From the NCBI GenBank assembly GCA_963920635.1, contig OY987299.1, forward strand, positions 64,276,692 to 64,340,691: a DNA stretch of 64,000 nucleotides, read 5' to 3'. Below the pieces are notes generated by a model. The model worked only from the letters and a program-made list of their open reading frames with translations, was not told the DNA's origin and ran no database searches. The stretch comes from Pseudeuparius sepicola (Eukaryota > Arthropoda > Insecta > Coleoptera > Anthribidae). Position numbers and translations under genes: made by a program. Of the stretch, positions 1 to 11,468 are shown in pieces. Each line of letters starts with the position of its first letter. Position 1 is the stretch's first letter.

Positions 1-324
1 TGAATTTTCAAATTTCCTTTGACACCTCGCTTTTCACGGCGATATTTGTAGTTATAGTCCGGATGAATTTTTACTGTATGCAGCTCAAACTGATCACCAC
101 CCTATATTGCACCCTTTGCCACCTCGAAACTTCGCGAAAACCCGCGGAAAATCCGAAATTTTGAAAGATTTTTTGCCGTGTTGACGCCCGGCCCGGCCGC
201 TGTTTTCGCCCGAAAGGCGGCGCGCGCAATATAGGGTGGTTATCAGTTTGAGCTGAATTCATCTCAATTATAACACAAATAACCCTGTTAAAAGTGGGGT
301 GTCAAAAGGAAAATTGAAAATTCA
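1..324. repeat. Foldback (inverted repeat) element, left edge possibly outside the window
   Basis: Bases 81-110 and 226-255 are inverted copies with one mismatch in 30. The outer parts (1-25 against 299-324) also pair with small gaps, so the arms are about 100 bp around a GC-richer spacer of about 115 bp. This is the shape of a foldback or MITE-type element. The first base of the window is still inside the pairing region, so the true left end may lie upstream. No coding potential is seen. Confidence 0.7.
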
Positions 325-488
325 TTTTCTCGGAAACTTCGGCCGAGCGCCGAAAACTGAGGTCAGATTCGTGTTCAGGGACCTCGAAAATAGGGGGTTA
401 GCCAAAATTTCAACAAAATCGGGGCAGACATACACCAAAGGAAAGTTTTACCAATATTTGTAAGGATACCTACATCAAAGTCTGTGCA

Positions 489-520
489 AGCAGTGACTAT
501 AGAAAGCTATAGTCACTGCT
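489..520. repeat. Perfect 14-bp stem, 4-nt loop hairpin
   Basis: AGCAGTGACTATAG at 489-502 pairs perfectly with 507-520 around the loop AAAG. It stands alone between 330 and 690, where nothing else is recognisable. Its function is unknown. Confidence 0.7.
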
Positions 521-687
521 GTAAGTCATATTTTAAGTGTTTATCAACTGTATCCTTACCACATACCTACAGCGTGTTCAAGCGTTATTACCTGACGATT
601 TTTTCCAGCAAGTTGTTTATGTTACTTGGCTTTTGCAACTACGGGTAGCATATTCGACCTTTCTATCCCGTGTTTTGTTTACCGATG

Positions 688-820
688 AAGCTTGTTAACA
701 AGCGCCTATACCGGCCCTGCCAAACCATAGGTGCTTGTTTTGGTCTCCACTCCTGTGTAGTAATACGTGTACCTATCTATGGTCTCGTCTACAGGTCGCA
801 GTTTTCCATATTTCGAGCCC
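688..820 (+). repeat. Dispersed repeat, copy A
   Basis: Resembles 24939-25101 in the same orientation. The two share the start GCTTGTTA.AA.CGCCTA, then CCGGCCCTG, and a common end around CAG.TTTTC.ATATTTCG, with a length difference in the middle. No terminal inverted repeats or open frame were found. It is an old dispersed element of unknown class. Confidence 0.5.
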
Positions 821-1371
821 TTTGGCGTACGGCCGCCCGAGCTTATGGGCAACAACCCTATTGAAAGCTACTTTTTTCCCCCGTTTTTTCTTAAACATTT
901 AAATATGAAGACATCACGGTTGATTGAATAGATCTGTGCTATAACACTCCACTTTGCTACACTTTGCACCAAGACAAAAAATGGCGTGCTTTCTGGAAAT
1001 GGTTCGTTTTCAAATCGTCGAGATTGCAACCATAATAGTGCGAGAAAATTTGCCGCCATCAAAATGTCCAAGTACAAAAAAATATTACTCATGAAAGCAA
1101 TATTTACGATTTTATTTTATTTTCATAGCATTGGTGATATTCCCGCTAGATAATACACAAGCACCAGACCATTTTTCCGTTGTATACCAAGGGGATATTT
1201 TAGGACTGCAATTGAGTTTAAAAGTAAAGAGGAATCTTCATTGGTTTTACATATTGTTTATCGAGTGCAATGGTGAGTTTTAAAACATTTATAAACGAAA
1301 TTATAAAGTTCCTGATTTGTTTTATCAAATAGTCATAATATCAAAGAAATACATAGAGATATAGATATACC
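821..1371. other. No recognisable gene
   Basis: AT-rich sequence. Short open frames on both strands look random in composition and have no recognised motif, and no repeat was found. Confidence 0.5.
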
Positions 1372-1373
1372 TA

Positions 1374-1500
1374 CAGGGTGTTGTTTAAGTAGGTGGTCAA
1401 ACTTCAAGGGGTGATTCTGTGAGTGATTCTAAGACGAAAAGTTTATATAAACATAGGTCTGGTATCGCTTAGTTTTCAAGGTACAGGGTGTCAAACTTAA
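1374..1500. repeat. Two element-end motifs (CAGGGTGT after TA)
   Basis: TA-CAGGGTGT occurs at 1372-1381 and again at 1482-1491. The same motif forms the ends of complete elements at 30867 and 62133. No matching inverted end could be paired here, so these are called remnants only. Confidence 0.35.
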
Positions 1501-1665
1501 AAAAAATCTTTTTTTTTTCAATAACGTCTTAATAATCCTTTAACCGATTTTGGTTGAAATTTGACAATGATATTTACGGTAGAGAGGGGTTAATTTATAG
1601 ATTAACATTATTAAGTCCAGTGACGTCCTCTGAATAGACACAAATTTGTTAATTTTTTTTCTTTG

Positions 1666-1788
1666 TTTGAGGAAGACATTCCTGAAGACGAAAGGATTGA
1701 TGTTGATTATGATTTTAATGATGGTGTTGAAAATGAAGAAATTGTTGTAGATGCACAAGATGTCATTCAAAATGAAAATGAATCATGA
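1666..1788 (+). pseudogene. Acidic C-terminal coding fragment, unrecognised
   Basis: An open frame of about 40 codons ends at TGA 1786-1788. It is strongly acidic (PEDERIDVDYDFNDG, then EENEE-like runs), and such composition is unlikely by chance in a T-rich region. It could be the last exon of a transposase or host gene. No start or partner exon was identified. It lies between two element-end motifs and the foldback at 1822. The evidence is weak. Confidence 0.25.
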
Positions 1789-1821
1789 AAATAAAGTACA
1801 AAATACCTACAGTCCTACATA

Positions 1822-2812
1822 CAGGGTTATTCAAAAACAAATGCCACCCGTAATACAGCGGTATTCTATATTCTACTCCAAAAATAAAGTGACCCGTGTT
1901 TTTTCTTTTTGTTCAAAGCTCTATATTAAAGGCCCCACAGGCCCTTAAAAGAGGCCCTAAAATTTCGTTTTTTCTCTATAGGTACCTTTTAAACGGCTTG
2001 ATCGATTTTAATGATCTTTTGCACACGTCCATAGATAATTATGTCACATAATTATGTTATAGTGCAGTATCCGCAACCGTCAGAGCAGAGGGCGCCACTT
2101 GTGCCAACCAGTTTCATTTATTATCTTCAGAACTTTTTTGCCCACAGTTAACTTGTAAATTAATTCGAACTACTTTGTAAAAAATTCCATTCTCTACAAA
2201 AAATGATTCTACTGTTTTTTTCACAAATTTTACCGTTTCGGAGATAACGCCCAAAATTCAGCCATCATGCACGTACCACGAACCCACTCATATTAAACAT
2301 TAGTGGCATAATGATCTAGTTACCTTTGGAAACAATCACACTTAAGAGGTGGATGTTTAATATGCGTGGGTTCGTGGTACGTGCATGATGGCTGAATTTT
2401 GGGCGTTATCTCCGAAACGGTAAAATTTATGAAAAAAATAGTAGAATCATTTTTTGTAGAGAAAGGAATTTTGTAAGTGGTTCGAATTAATTTGCAAGTT
2501 AACTGTGGGCAAAAAAGTTATGAGCATAATAAACGAAACTAGTTGGCACAAGTGGCGCCCTCTGGCGATTGCGGATACTGCACTGTAACATAATTATGTG
2601 ACATAATTATCTATGAACGTGTACAAAAGATCATTAAACTCGATCAAGCCGTTTAAAAGATATAGCGAAAAAACGAAATTTTAGGGCCCCTTTTAAGGAC
2701 CCGTGGGGCCCTTAATATAGAGCTTTGAACAAAAAGAAAAAACAGGGGTCACTTTATTTTTGGAGTAGAATACCGTTGTGCTGCGGGTGGCATTTGTTTT
2801 TAAATAACCCTG
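1822..2812. mobile_element. Long foldback element with TA flanks, about 480-bp arms
   Basis: The two halves are inverted copies: 1822-2300 pairs with 2353-2812 around a spacer of about 52 bp. The ends are CAGGGTTATT and its complement, each next to TA (1820-1821 and 2813-2814), the target duplication expected for Tc1/mariner-type transposition. There is no transposase ORF. The arms differ by small indels, so the element is not newly made. A transcript would form a hairpin of roughly 480 bp. Confidence 0.8.
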
Positions 2813-2814
2813 TA

Positions 2815-3990
2815 TATTATAAAACATGTAAAGAAAAAATATTTACGTATGATTAATAAATGGTAAAATTAACTTGGTTTTTGTTTGCTATATTCAAAAT
2901 TTCTGAATACCTCGACATAACACAAAAACAAAAAAAAACTGGAGTGGAAAATTTGTTATAATTATTTAAACTGAAAAAAATAATTCTGAGATTCTGCATC
3001 CTTGATTCCTTGCAGCCATTATTTTACACATCTCAAAAAATTCCAGAACAAAAAAGTGTTCCAAGTAATGTTTTCAGTCTACTGAAAAAAAGATCACAAG
3101 TAATTCCAACTCTTTGTTTTATATTATTGATACCTACCAAAGTCGTAGATTGTAAATTGTAAGTATTCACATGAAAGTCGTACGTGTTATTTTTCTTTCT
3201 TACAGCTTTGATGTTCGCCCGCAGAAAGAAAGCACTTTTATTTTAGTGTAAATATTATTGGAAGGTTTAGCGTCGCTTTGTTATAATTATTTTCTAATTA
3301 AATTTGATATTATATACAAAACCAAGTATCTATTTCAGAATGTTTATTTTATAGGTAACCCATACATAACTATTTAATGGGCTGATCATCACAACCAATT
3401 AATTTACGATAAGAGTAGCCGCAAGCAGTGTTTTTTAAATGTAAGTAACAATGGACAAGTATACTTAGGAATGAAAAATAATTTTTTGCCTTGGAATTTG
3501 TAAAACATGTCTAGATAATCACGAAACCCAACCAACAGATTTTTTTTCCCATTAGTTTGCTCAAAAATTGAAAAAAACGGTCGCAAAAGTAGGGAATGTG
3601 ACGTCACGATCCCTAATTTCAATAAGTACCTGCTATTTTCTTAGTACTTATTTCGTATTTTTTTATATAACCAAGCATTCCCAGGCAAATTATTAGATTC
3701 AGTTTGTATGCGCCTGATGAGAAATAATCAAATTTCGTAGCATTTCAATGAAATATTTGGATTTTACTGATCCCATTCTGAACTTATTAGATGCCCCCTA
3801 TAAAATATGACAGATGACATATTACTCAATGCTTTAAAGAAAATCGTCGGCAACGCCGCACTTTGCATATAACCTCACTTTCGCCCGCGGAACGCCGAAA
3901 CCAAGGTTAATAACCTTAGTGAAAACTAAATAAATTCTATTCTCAGTTTTAAAAGAATCTTGCTGTGAATACTTTATTTTTTCGGTTTAT
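2815..3990. other. AT-rich, no recognisable gene
   Basis: Homopolymer-rich sequence with only short, low-complexity open frames. No repeat pair or protein motif was seen. Confidence 0.5.
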
Positions 3991-3991
3991 A

Positions 3992-4375
3992 ATGAAGACA
4001 AGATTTGTTAAAGCTTGTCCTGATAACTTGCCTTGCATAGATTTTGATATGGTGTGTCAATTTTATCAATAAAAACTGGGAGCAAAACATGGAGAAATGA
4101 AGAGGTATGTTTGTTATTTGATTTGTATATTGTTTTAATATTGCTTAATGATGATGATATAGCTTAAATTCTGGTTTTAGGTAGACTAGAGAATAAATAT
4201 TATGGTAACAATGTTATTGGAGACACGCAGAGGAAAGAACATAGCAATGAATGCATAATGCCCGGTTAAGGCAAAAATTACCCCCGAGCACAAAATTAAT
4301 AAGAAAAATGTTAATGATACTGTGGTTAAAAATGAAGAAATTCAACTGAATAGTTGTGGAAGTAGGTATATTATG
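3992..4375 (+). pseudogene. SWIM/YqaJ-type mobile-element protein, broken N-terminal remnant
   Basis: ATG at 3992 opens a frame containing KACPDNLPCIDFDMV. This resembles the N-terminus of a family of SWIM-zinc-finger / YqaJ-nuclease-like proteins scattered in insect genomes; the match is from memory. The frame breaks near 4065. A GT donor at 4105 and a TTTTAG acceptor ending at 4180 bracket a short intron. The second exon then shows KAKITPEHKINKKN in a shifted frame after another stop. The nuclease part is not found. The family assignment is tentative, but the coding decay is clear. Confidence 0.4.
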
Positions 4376-4380
4376 TTGTA

Positions 4381-5944
4381 ATTACCCAACATAAGCAGAT
4401 TAGTCCTAAATTATGCACATACCACGATGTACGAGGATCATACATCGTGGCACATACGTAGATACAGCTTTTTGTGCTTCTAGTTTAGTTGCTAGTACAG
4501 TAAAGAAATACTTATTGTGTATATACCTATAGTTAAGATATGGGGGAGGGGGCGTGGGGGTGTCGCACAGCCCAATGTTGAAATCGATTATCAAAACAAG
4601 AAATCATGCGTTTGTAAAAACGATCGTTGATATCTACATGTGAAAACCATGATTCAGAACTAATTTAAATAATCTAAAGTCAATGCAAGTTCGACAGCAG
4701 AGTTTCATTCGATATCAAGTGCTTGACCGTCAATAATTTTTTGCGGGTATTTTTTTCTTGTATGATCTAATGAAGTATTTAATTAATTAAGTCCGTAGTA
4801 GTACACTTTGTCGCATCCATTTTGATGCGGAAAGTTGTACTTTTCTGCACTAGTGACATTAACTTTGTCAACTAATAGAACTAAGCACGCTTGTAAAATT
4901 TTTGCACATATTAATGGGAAACTTATTTTAGATGAATGTAAGCTGACTTCCTGGAAATAGCGAAGAATCATGGACAACATCAGTAGATTGTTATATTGGA
5001 AAAAGTCAACACAAGTGCAATAAAAAAATATGAAGGTCTACCTTACAGGATTTAGTTGACAAAGACATACCGACATACCTCAATAATTATTATACATTGG
5101 AGTAGTATGACAGAAGATTTTTGGCAAAAATCAAAACATATTACAAGGAGGGACTGTCTGACATGTTAAAAAACGAAAAATGCCCTGTATCTCCAAAACG
5201 AATCAAGATTTTGAGATTCAACTGCTTTCCACTGCCCTCAAAAATCGAGCACAGTACACCTACCTACTCTTTGTCTATCTCTTCGCAGAATAGAAGAAAC
5301 CCCCCAAAAAAACATCCAGTTTGTTGCACTCTGTGCATGCGACATGAAAACTATTATTTGATTTTGGAATATTTTCACTAAATTTAATAGATAACTTATT
5401 TGGGGTTTTGCCATAGAATGCAAAATAATGTTTTTTTTTTCTTGCAAATTAAAGAAATCTTAATTTTTGGCCGGCTGCTGCATTATATTTTTTTATTTTT
5501 AACTTCCATTAACCACAATCACAAAATATGCTTATGAAAATTTATTTTCCAGAAAAAATAGGTATATAATATGTATAGTGAAAAAATCCTAAAGAATTAT
5601 GTCATTTTTTATGAGGATGCTTCGGCAATCACAATATAATTTACCTAAATGGGTCTAAAATAGTTCAAGCTATGACAATAAAGTTTTTCGACTGAAAACT
5701 TGGCTTTATTGCCTTTTACATGTTATGTTTCTAACATCACCAAGAACTGGCACCTTCTCCAATATTCTAGCGTTACGTTTTTGAACCGATGCAGGTCTAA
5801 CTACTAACTTAATTCTGTAAGTAAGGGCTCATGAAATTAAAGTAATAAATTTTTTATATTCGGACCAGGTATGTGCTTGATGTCTAGAGGATTGACTTTT
5901 CTCAGTTTAGTTTATAACCAATCAATGCTGTTGATTAACACTAG
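4381..5944. other. No recognisable gene
   Basis: AT-rich sequence with scattered stops in all frames. Open frames of 60-86 codons carry no recognised motif, and no inverted or direct repeats stand out. Confidence 0.45.
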
Positions 5945-6209
5945 CACAGAATAAATAGCTTCACAACAGAAGCGTCCATAAAGACGTGTCAAAAATAAGC
6001 GAGCCTCCATTTCAATTTACAGGAAAATAGCCAATAACTTGTACATAAATTTGGTCCTAATACAATCTCTTTGCAATGTGGATTAATGTAAAATCAAACA
6101 AAATGCACAATGTTTATCCCTTTAGAAGATATTTCGCGTCAAAGCGAGCATCCTTTTGACACATTATGTCCTTATGGACGCTTCTGTTGTGAAGCTATTT
6201 ATTCTGTGA
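5945..6209. mobile_element. Small MITE with inverted ends of about 50 bp
   Basis: CACAGAATAAATAGCTTCAC at 5945 is the inverse of the sequence ending at 6209. Pairing runs on through the GAAGCGTCCAT and GACAC blocks with a short internal gap. Length is about 265 bp and it is non-coding. It lies only 61 bp left of the DD41D element, but its ends differ from that family. Confidence 0.7.
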
Positions 6210-6871
6210 CACTAGGTATTGAGGCTAAAATATCATCAGTTTCTTCAAACAACTAGCAGTCGCTGGAATACAGGGTTAACTATGACTTAGTACAAAAATT
6301 TTTACCACGTGCGCAGGGTGGCTTAAGAAAACATAGAAAAATATTTTTAGATTTTTTTTACGATCTTTAAAAAAACGGGTAAAGACCCCTATTTTCCCTG
6401 TAAATCCCCGCCTTTAATGACGTCATCCAATTTGGCTTCTGAAGGTACTGACAGCTGAAGTGATTTTCCGCGGTGTTGCCGTTGATTTAGGAACGGTGAA
6501 AATACCTTTTTACTCAAACAAATTTAAAAAATACATAAATAACAATCGATTTGAATCTGTACAGATGCAGCGCTATTAGATTCCCCTTACCTTAGCTCGT
6601 ATCCGGACCGGTTCCTACTCTCGCGGAAAGCTCATTACCGCGACACCACAAGCCGTCTCCCTTAATACCCCCGGAGCTCCTCTGATGAATTCTTGTCCAC
6701 CATCTAACCTCTTCTGAAGCATAGATAAAGGATTTATTGTTCTGAAGCCTCGGCGGTATGAATTAAGCGACGTATCGGCCCGGTCGAGTCTATGAAACGT
6801 TTTTTCGACTGCTCCGCGTTGCCCCGTTCGTCATTTCATAACTTCCTAGCTAGGCAACTAACTGTACATAC

Positions 6872-7852
6872 AAGGTTTGTTCCAACAGGGCCAATAACCG
6901 TGCTCAAGCACGTTCAGCGCATGCGCACTACCCCACTGGCTGTTCCAACTGAATTATGTACCTACCGACACGGGACGATACACGCACTGTTGCAGCCGAT
7001 TTATGGATCATTTGTGTATCGTCCTTGTACGATAAAAACGGTGCCTGGTCTAAAGCAATAACCGCGTGTACTGACATGCGCAGTGTATGGTCGTGTGACA
7101 GAGATAAACATTAACATCATATTTTTGTTTTTACGTAGATAGGTTTAAATCGATGGCTGGGATCGTGTTTTTTATTTCTTGTTGGTTTTTGGCTTGTTGG
7201 GTAGGGCGGGGAATCGTTGAACAATTTTTCCGTTCCATCTGAAATTTTCTTTGGGATCAGTTGTTCCAACTCGAATTTACGTACCGTCACAGAACTGTAC
7301 ATGAACTAGATGATAACCCTTAAAGAACGCATGCGCTAGTTTTGCACCGTTCATGTGCGATCCCAAAGAAAATTTCAGATGGAACGGATTGTGAATCAAA
7401 TCGACCAAATCACGTTTTGCGACCGCACCTAACCTGCGTGTTTAATATGTGGCTAACCGAATGTTCGGTGGGCTAACCTCACTCTTCACTCTAAAAAATT
7501 ATTGTTCAACGATTCCCCGCCCTACCCAACAAGCCAAAAACCAACAAGAAATAAAAAACACGATCCCAGCCATCGATTTAAAACCATCTACGTAAAAACA
7601 AAAATATGAGGTTATTGTTTATCTCTGTCACATGACTACATTGCGCATGTCAGTACACGCGGTTATTGCTTTAGACCAGGCACCGTTTTTATCGTACAAG
7701 GACGATACACAAATGATCCATAAATCGGCTGGAACAGTGCGTGTATCGTCCCGTGTCCGTAGGTACATAATTCAGTTGGAACAGCCAGCGGGGTAGTGCG
7801 CATGCGCTGAACGTGCTTGAGCACGGTTATTGGCCCTGTTGGAACAAACCTT
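6872..7852. mobile_element. Foldback element nested upstream of the transposase
   Basis: AAGGTTTGTTCCAACAGGG at 6872 is inverted at 7834-7852. Pairing continues for several hundred bases (6872-7260 against 7365-7852) and is interrupted by about 110 bp present only in the right arm near 7388-7500. It includes an inner arm near 7231-7260/7365-7387 beside GGGATC. It ends about 100 bp before the transposase ATG, so it lies in the leader or promoter region. It is non-coding: open frames in the two arms are mirror copies of each other. Confidence 0.8.
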
Positions 7853-7953
7853 TTCAAGTTTGGCTAGTAGCCGACGGAGGGCATTTGCGAATGTAACATG
7901 GCGTTATTTCCCAGTTTTGTCTTGATTTTCGCGGCAAATCGTTCAGCGTTTTT

Positions 7954-9276
7954 GTGAAAATGCCGGAGTATTCGAACGCCGAGTTAACGGACATGGTTAT
8001 AATGTACGGGAGATGCGATGAAAGTGCACATCGAGCTGCAGCAGAATACCGTATTCGTTTTCCTAACAGGGCAAATATGCCTAACCCACGTACTTTCGTG
8101 AACATTGTACAACGTATGCGAAACACTGGTGTTTTGCAAGCTCGAAGGGGTGGGCCTGGAGGGCAAATGAACATGGACGATGTTGAGTCAGTGCTTGATT
8201 TGGTGGAAGAGCAACCTTCCATAAGCACTACAGCTATTGCAAGGAGATTGGGAATATCTCAGAACAAGGCAAGTAAAATAAAACCAATAAAACTGACTTC
8301 TACCAAAGACTATCCCATGTGATGGGATTGTCTTTGCTTGCACCTAATACCTACATAAAATTTAAAATGTAACAATACAATTATTTACAGGCATGGAGGA
8401 TTCTAAGGGAAAACGGCCTTCACCCTTATCACATACAAAAGGTCCAAGCATTAGAAGCAAATGATTTTCCGGTGAGAATGACCTACTGCACTTGGCTACG
8501 TGATCGAATCGCCCAAGACCCAAACTTTGTTTTCAACATTCTTTGGACAGACGAATGCTGCTTCACACGTGCTGGGGTTTTAAACACGTATGTAAATTTT
8601 TACTTACTTATAGCTTTCTCTCCTCCATATTATCTTTTTTATTTATTATAAAATTGGCTATGTCAATCCTAACGCCTTCGCCAAAATTGTGAATATTTCT
8701 AATTTTTGTTTTTTTTTTAGACACAACAGCCATATTTGGTCCGATGAGAACCCACATGCTGTTCGGCGGTTTAATTTCCAACGTCGGTTTTCCATCAATG
8801 TTTGGGCTGGAGTTTATGGAGATCGATTAATTGGACCATACATTCTACCGGAAAATTTAAACGCTGAACGATACTTGTATTTTCTGACAAATGTTTTGTT
8901 TGATAATTTGCCACTACAAGTACTGCATGACATGTGGTTTATGCACGATGGTGCACCAGCCCATTTTGCGAGACCTGTTCGTGCACTTTTAGACGATCAA
9001 TGCCCCAACCGTTGGATCGGAAGAGGAGGGCCCATTGCATGGCCGCCGCGATCACCAGACTTGAATCCAATGGATTTTTGTATTTGGGGATTCATGAAGG
9101 CGATTGTGTACGAGCAGGAAATCGACAACGAGCAGCAGTTACGTGAACGAATTGAAGGTGCAGCTGTCCAAATCCGGAATAATCATGGACTTTTTGCACG
9201 TATCCGGACTTCTTTAGTTAACCGAGTGAATTTGTGCATCGAAGTTAACGGCGGCCTCTTTGAACAGCTACTGTAG
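7954..9276 (+). CDS. DD41D transposase (rosa-like Tc1/mariner), three exons
   Basis: Exons 7954-8268, 8391-8587 and 8721-9276 join in frame to 355 codons with no internal stop. Intron 1 has GC-AG borders (GCAAGT...ACAG), a known minor class; intron 2 is GT-AG. ATG 7960 is an alternative start two codons in. The N-terminus (YSNAELTDMVIMYG, then NPRTFVNIVQRMR) matches the DUF4817-type helix-turn-helix, followed by a second HTH (STTAIARRLGIS). The DDE-type core shows WTDECCF, then FMHDGAPAHF, then SPDLNPMDF. The spacing between the second and third catalytic Asp is 41 residues, the DD41D signature; in Tc1 the third residue would be Glu. It is expected to cut and paste the surrounding element at TA sites in the nucleus. 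Confidence 0.85.
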
Positions 9277-9831
9277 TGCTTTGCATGTGCATTTGTGCAA
9301 TGTGTGCTAGTGCAGTTGTGATTTTTCGGTTACCCTTCGGGGTTTTCCTGGCGGAGGGGATCTACCTCGTCGTGGTCGTCAGGCTGAGTACCTCGCTTCA
9401 AACAAAAGGAATAGCAGAGGGAAACCAAGAGATCCCCAACAGATTTAAAAAATGTGAATGTTGTGTTGTGTGACTTTTAATGTAAAAAAGCAAGAAAACA
9501 GAAAATGGTGCAAACAATCCTGGAAATGTCAGTAAGGTAGGTGTTTCATAGGCATTCTACATGTTCCTCAGAAAGTAATCGTTTTTAAAAGGAAATCGAA
9601 ATTTTGTGGTGAATCCTCGGATAAATTGATAGACGTGGCAACGCCGCGCTATTGACATATGCGAAATTTTTAGACATGTCGCGCGGGCGTCCATAGGCGG
9701 CGTTTTTTGAGGGGTTTAATACAATTTGAAAAAAATTTTTTTTAGGCTTAAGACAAATGTTTATTTTAGCAAGTCTAATTTTTCTTTATCTGCCATAAAA
9801 ATTTTTGTACTAAGTGATAGTTAACCCTGTA

Positions 9832-11060
9832 TACTTGATAACAAGTAAAAAATCGTTTGGCAGAGCCACTAATCTAAAATCGTCAGCTAAAATGTTACCC
9901 CTGGTTGGTTCTTTATTGTCTTTAATATATCAGCAAGTCTAGATATCTAATTTGTGCAAGTTCAGTTAGGTACTTACGAATTGTGTCGTTTTATAGATAA
10001 AATCGACTTGTTTCCAATAAAAAAAAAGTTTTGTAAACCAACCAGCATAACGTCCGAATCATCAATACCAATACCAAGTGCTCCCAGCATTTTCCTCAGC
10101 AAAATAGAATGGTTCATTTCCGTCATGGATTATTAGAATGAATGGTGAAAATAGTTCAAATCATAAAAAATAAAAGCTTGTAAAACACGCGGGCCGCGGG
10201 ATCCGATGTTCCGATTTGTGACGCCACAAAATAGGTTATGTTTATGTTCTCGCAGGCTGACAGCTTGGCATTGAGGTGCGGCGTTGCCAAACCTGGTGCC
10301 ACGGCGGTAAATTTAGGGAAAAATAAAATCCAACAGGTAGTTACGTATATTGAACTTTAAAAATTAATTGCGGCAAAACGGGGGCGAAAAAAAAATTAAA
10401 AAAAATACAGCAAGTATATCTCACCCAATACTATCCGATGAGCAAATAAAAAAAAAGTGGTGTATTAGTCCATTCCGAAGAAACGCATAACAATTGAATA
10501 TGTCCCGACAGGAAAGTGTTAATTCAGCTTTTTTATTAAGGGGGTTCACCTTTAAGATTTCCCACTTTACTAAAAAGGTATAACTAAAAATGGAGGGGGA
10601 ACTTGGTACCTAAGTTGTTTTAGGCCAATTTTTTTTTTTGTAAAAATTCTAGGAAATGTAAAAAAACTGCTGACTAAGGAGGGGGCTCCAACGATCTATA
10701 AAAAGCTCTCAAGAGCTTAGCACCCCCCACTCGTCCCAGCTAGTTGTTAAAACAAGCACTATGTTTTCAAGAGTACCCAAAACTCCATGTGTTCGCTATC
10801 GTGTAGCATCATCAGTGGTGTGAGGGAGGAAAGCTTTAAAATTAGTGAAAACTGTGGAGGAAATCGACTGACAAATAAGGCATATTCAAAGAACCATTAG
10901 ACTCTGTAGGAAAGCATTCAAAGTGCGCATAGAAAACAGTTCTGAGAATCATGCACGCTTAGAATCAAATTTAAGTATTTTAAAGTATTAAAAAAAAAAA
11001 TAAAATAAAACATTTGCAAATTAAAACGGGAAGTGGTTTAAAAAAAGAAAAGAAAAAGAA
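9832..11060. other. No recognisable gene
   Basis: AT-rich with poly-A/T tracts and a GC-richer patch near 10190-10310. No motif-bearing frame and no paired repeat were seen. Confidence 0.45.
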
Positions 11061-11468
11061 AAGTTGTGGAGGGAGAATGGGTACTCTGCTTTTCGGAACA
11101 GAATTCGTACTGGCCTCATATCCAATATAAATATTAAAGACCCTGAAGTTTTTCTAAAGAAAGGGTTCCGCAGTTTCTCTTGTCCAATTAAAAAGGCACT
11201 AGCAATATCTATGTTGAAAGTAAATGTTGCATTATCGGGAAATTTCATAAAACTGCAAACTGAAGAGGAAGAAATTAAACCGTCTACAACTCGGAATGAT
11301 TTAATGACACGATTTAAATACAGACCTTAAAAAATGGTATCGGGAGCACGTTATTGAAAAAATTCTAGCAAAACTTGAAGATTTTCAACAAACTGATTCA
11401 GGCTGGACTCTTGAAAGCATAATAGGATTAAAAGTAAACATAAACAGGTATATAGAAAGAATTTAATA

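Larger units (their letters stand above)
6271..9829 (+). mobile_element. Autonomous Tc1/mariner-superfamily (DD41D) transposon
   Basis: The ends CAGGGTTAACTATGACTTAG and the inverse of 9790-9829 are terminal inverted repeats, matching over about 38 bp with few differences. TA duplications lie at 6269-6270 and 9830-9831. The element is 3559 bp, long for this superfamily, partly because a 981-bp foldback (6872-7852) lies inside. It carries an apparently intact spliced transposase gene. A non-autonomous relative with the same two ends is at 57051-57890. The complete ends, TA flanks and open frame suggest it was mobile recently or still is; mobility itself is inferred. Confidence 0.85.

Noticed and set aside
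6792..7857. Near-identical proteins on opposite strands (about 65-90 codons)
   Set aside because: They are the two arms of one foldback read from either side; not coding.
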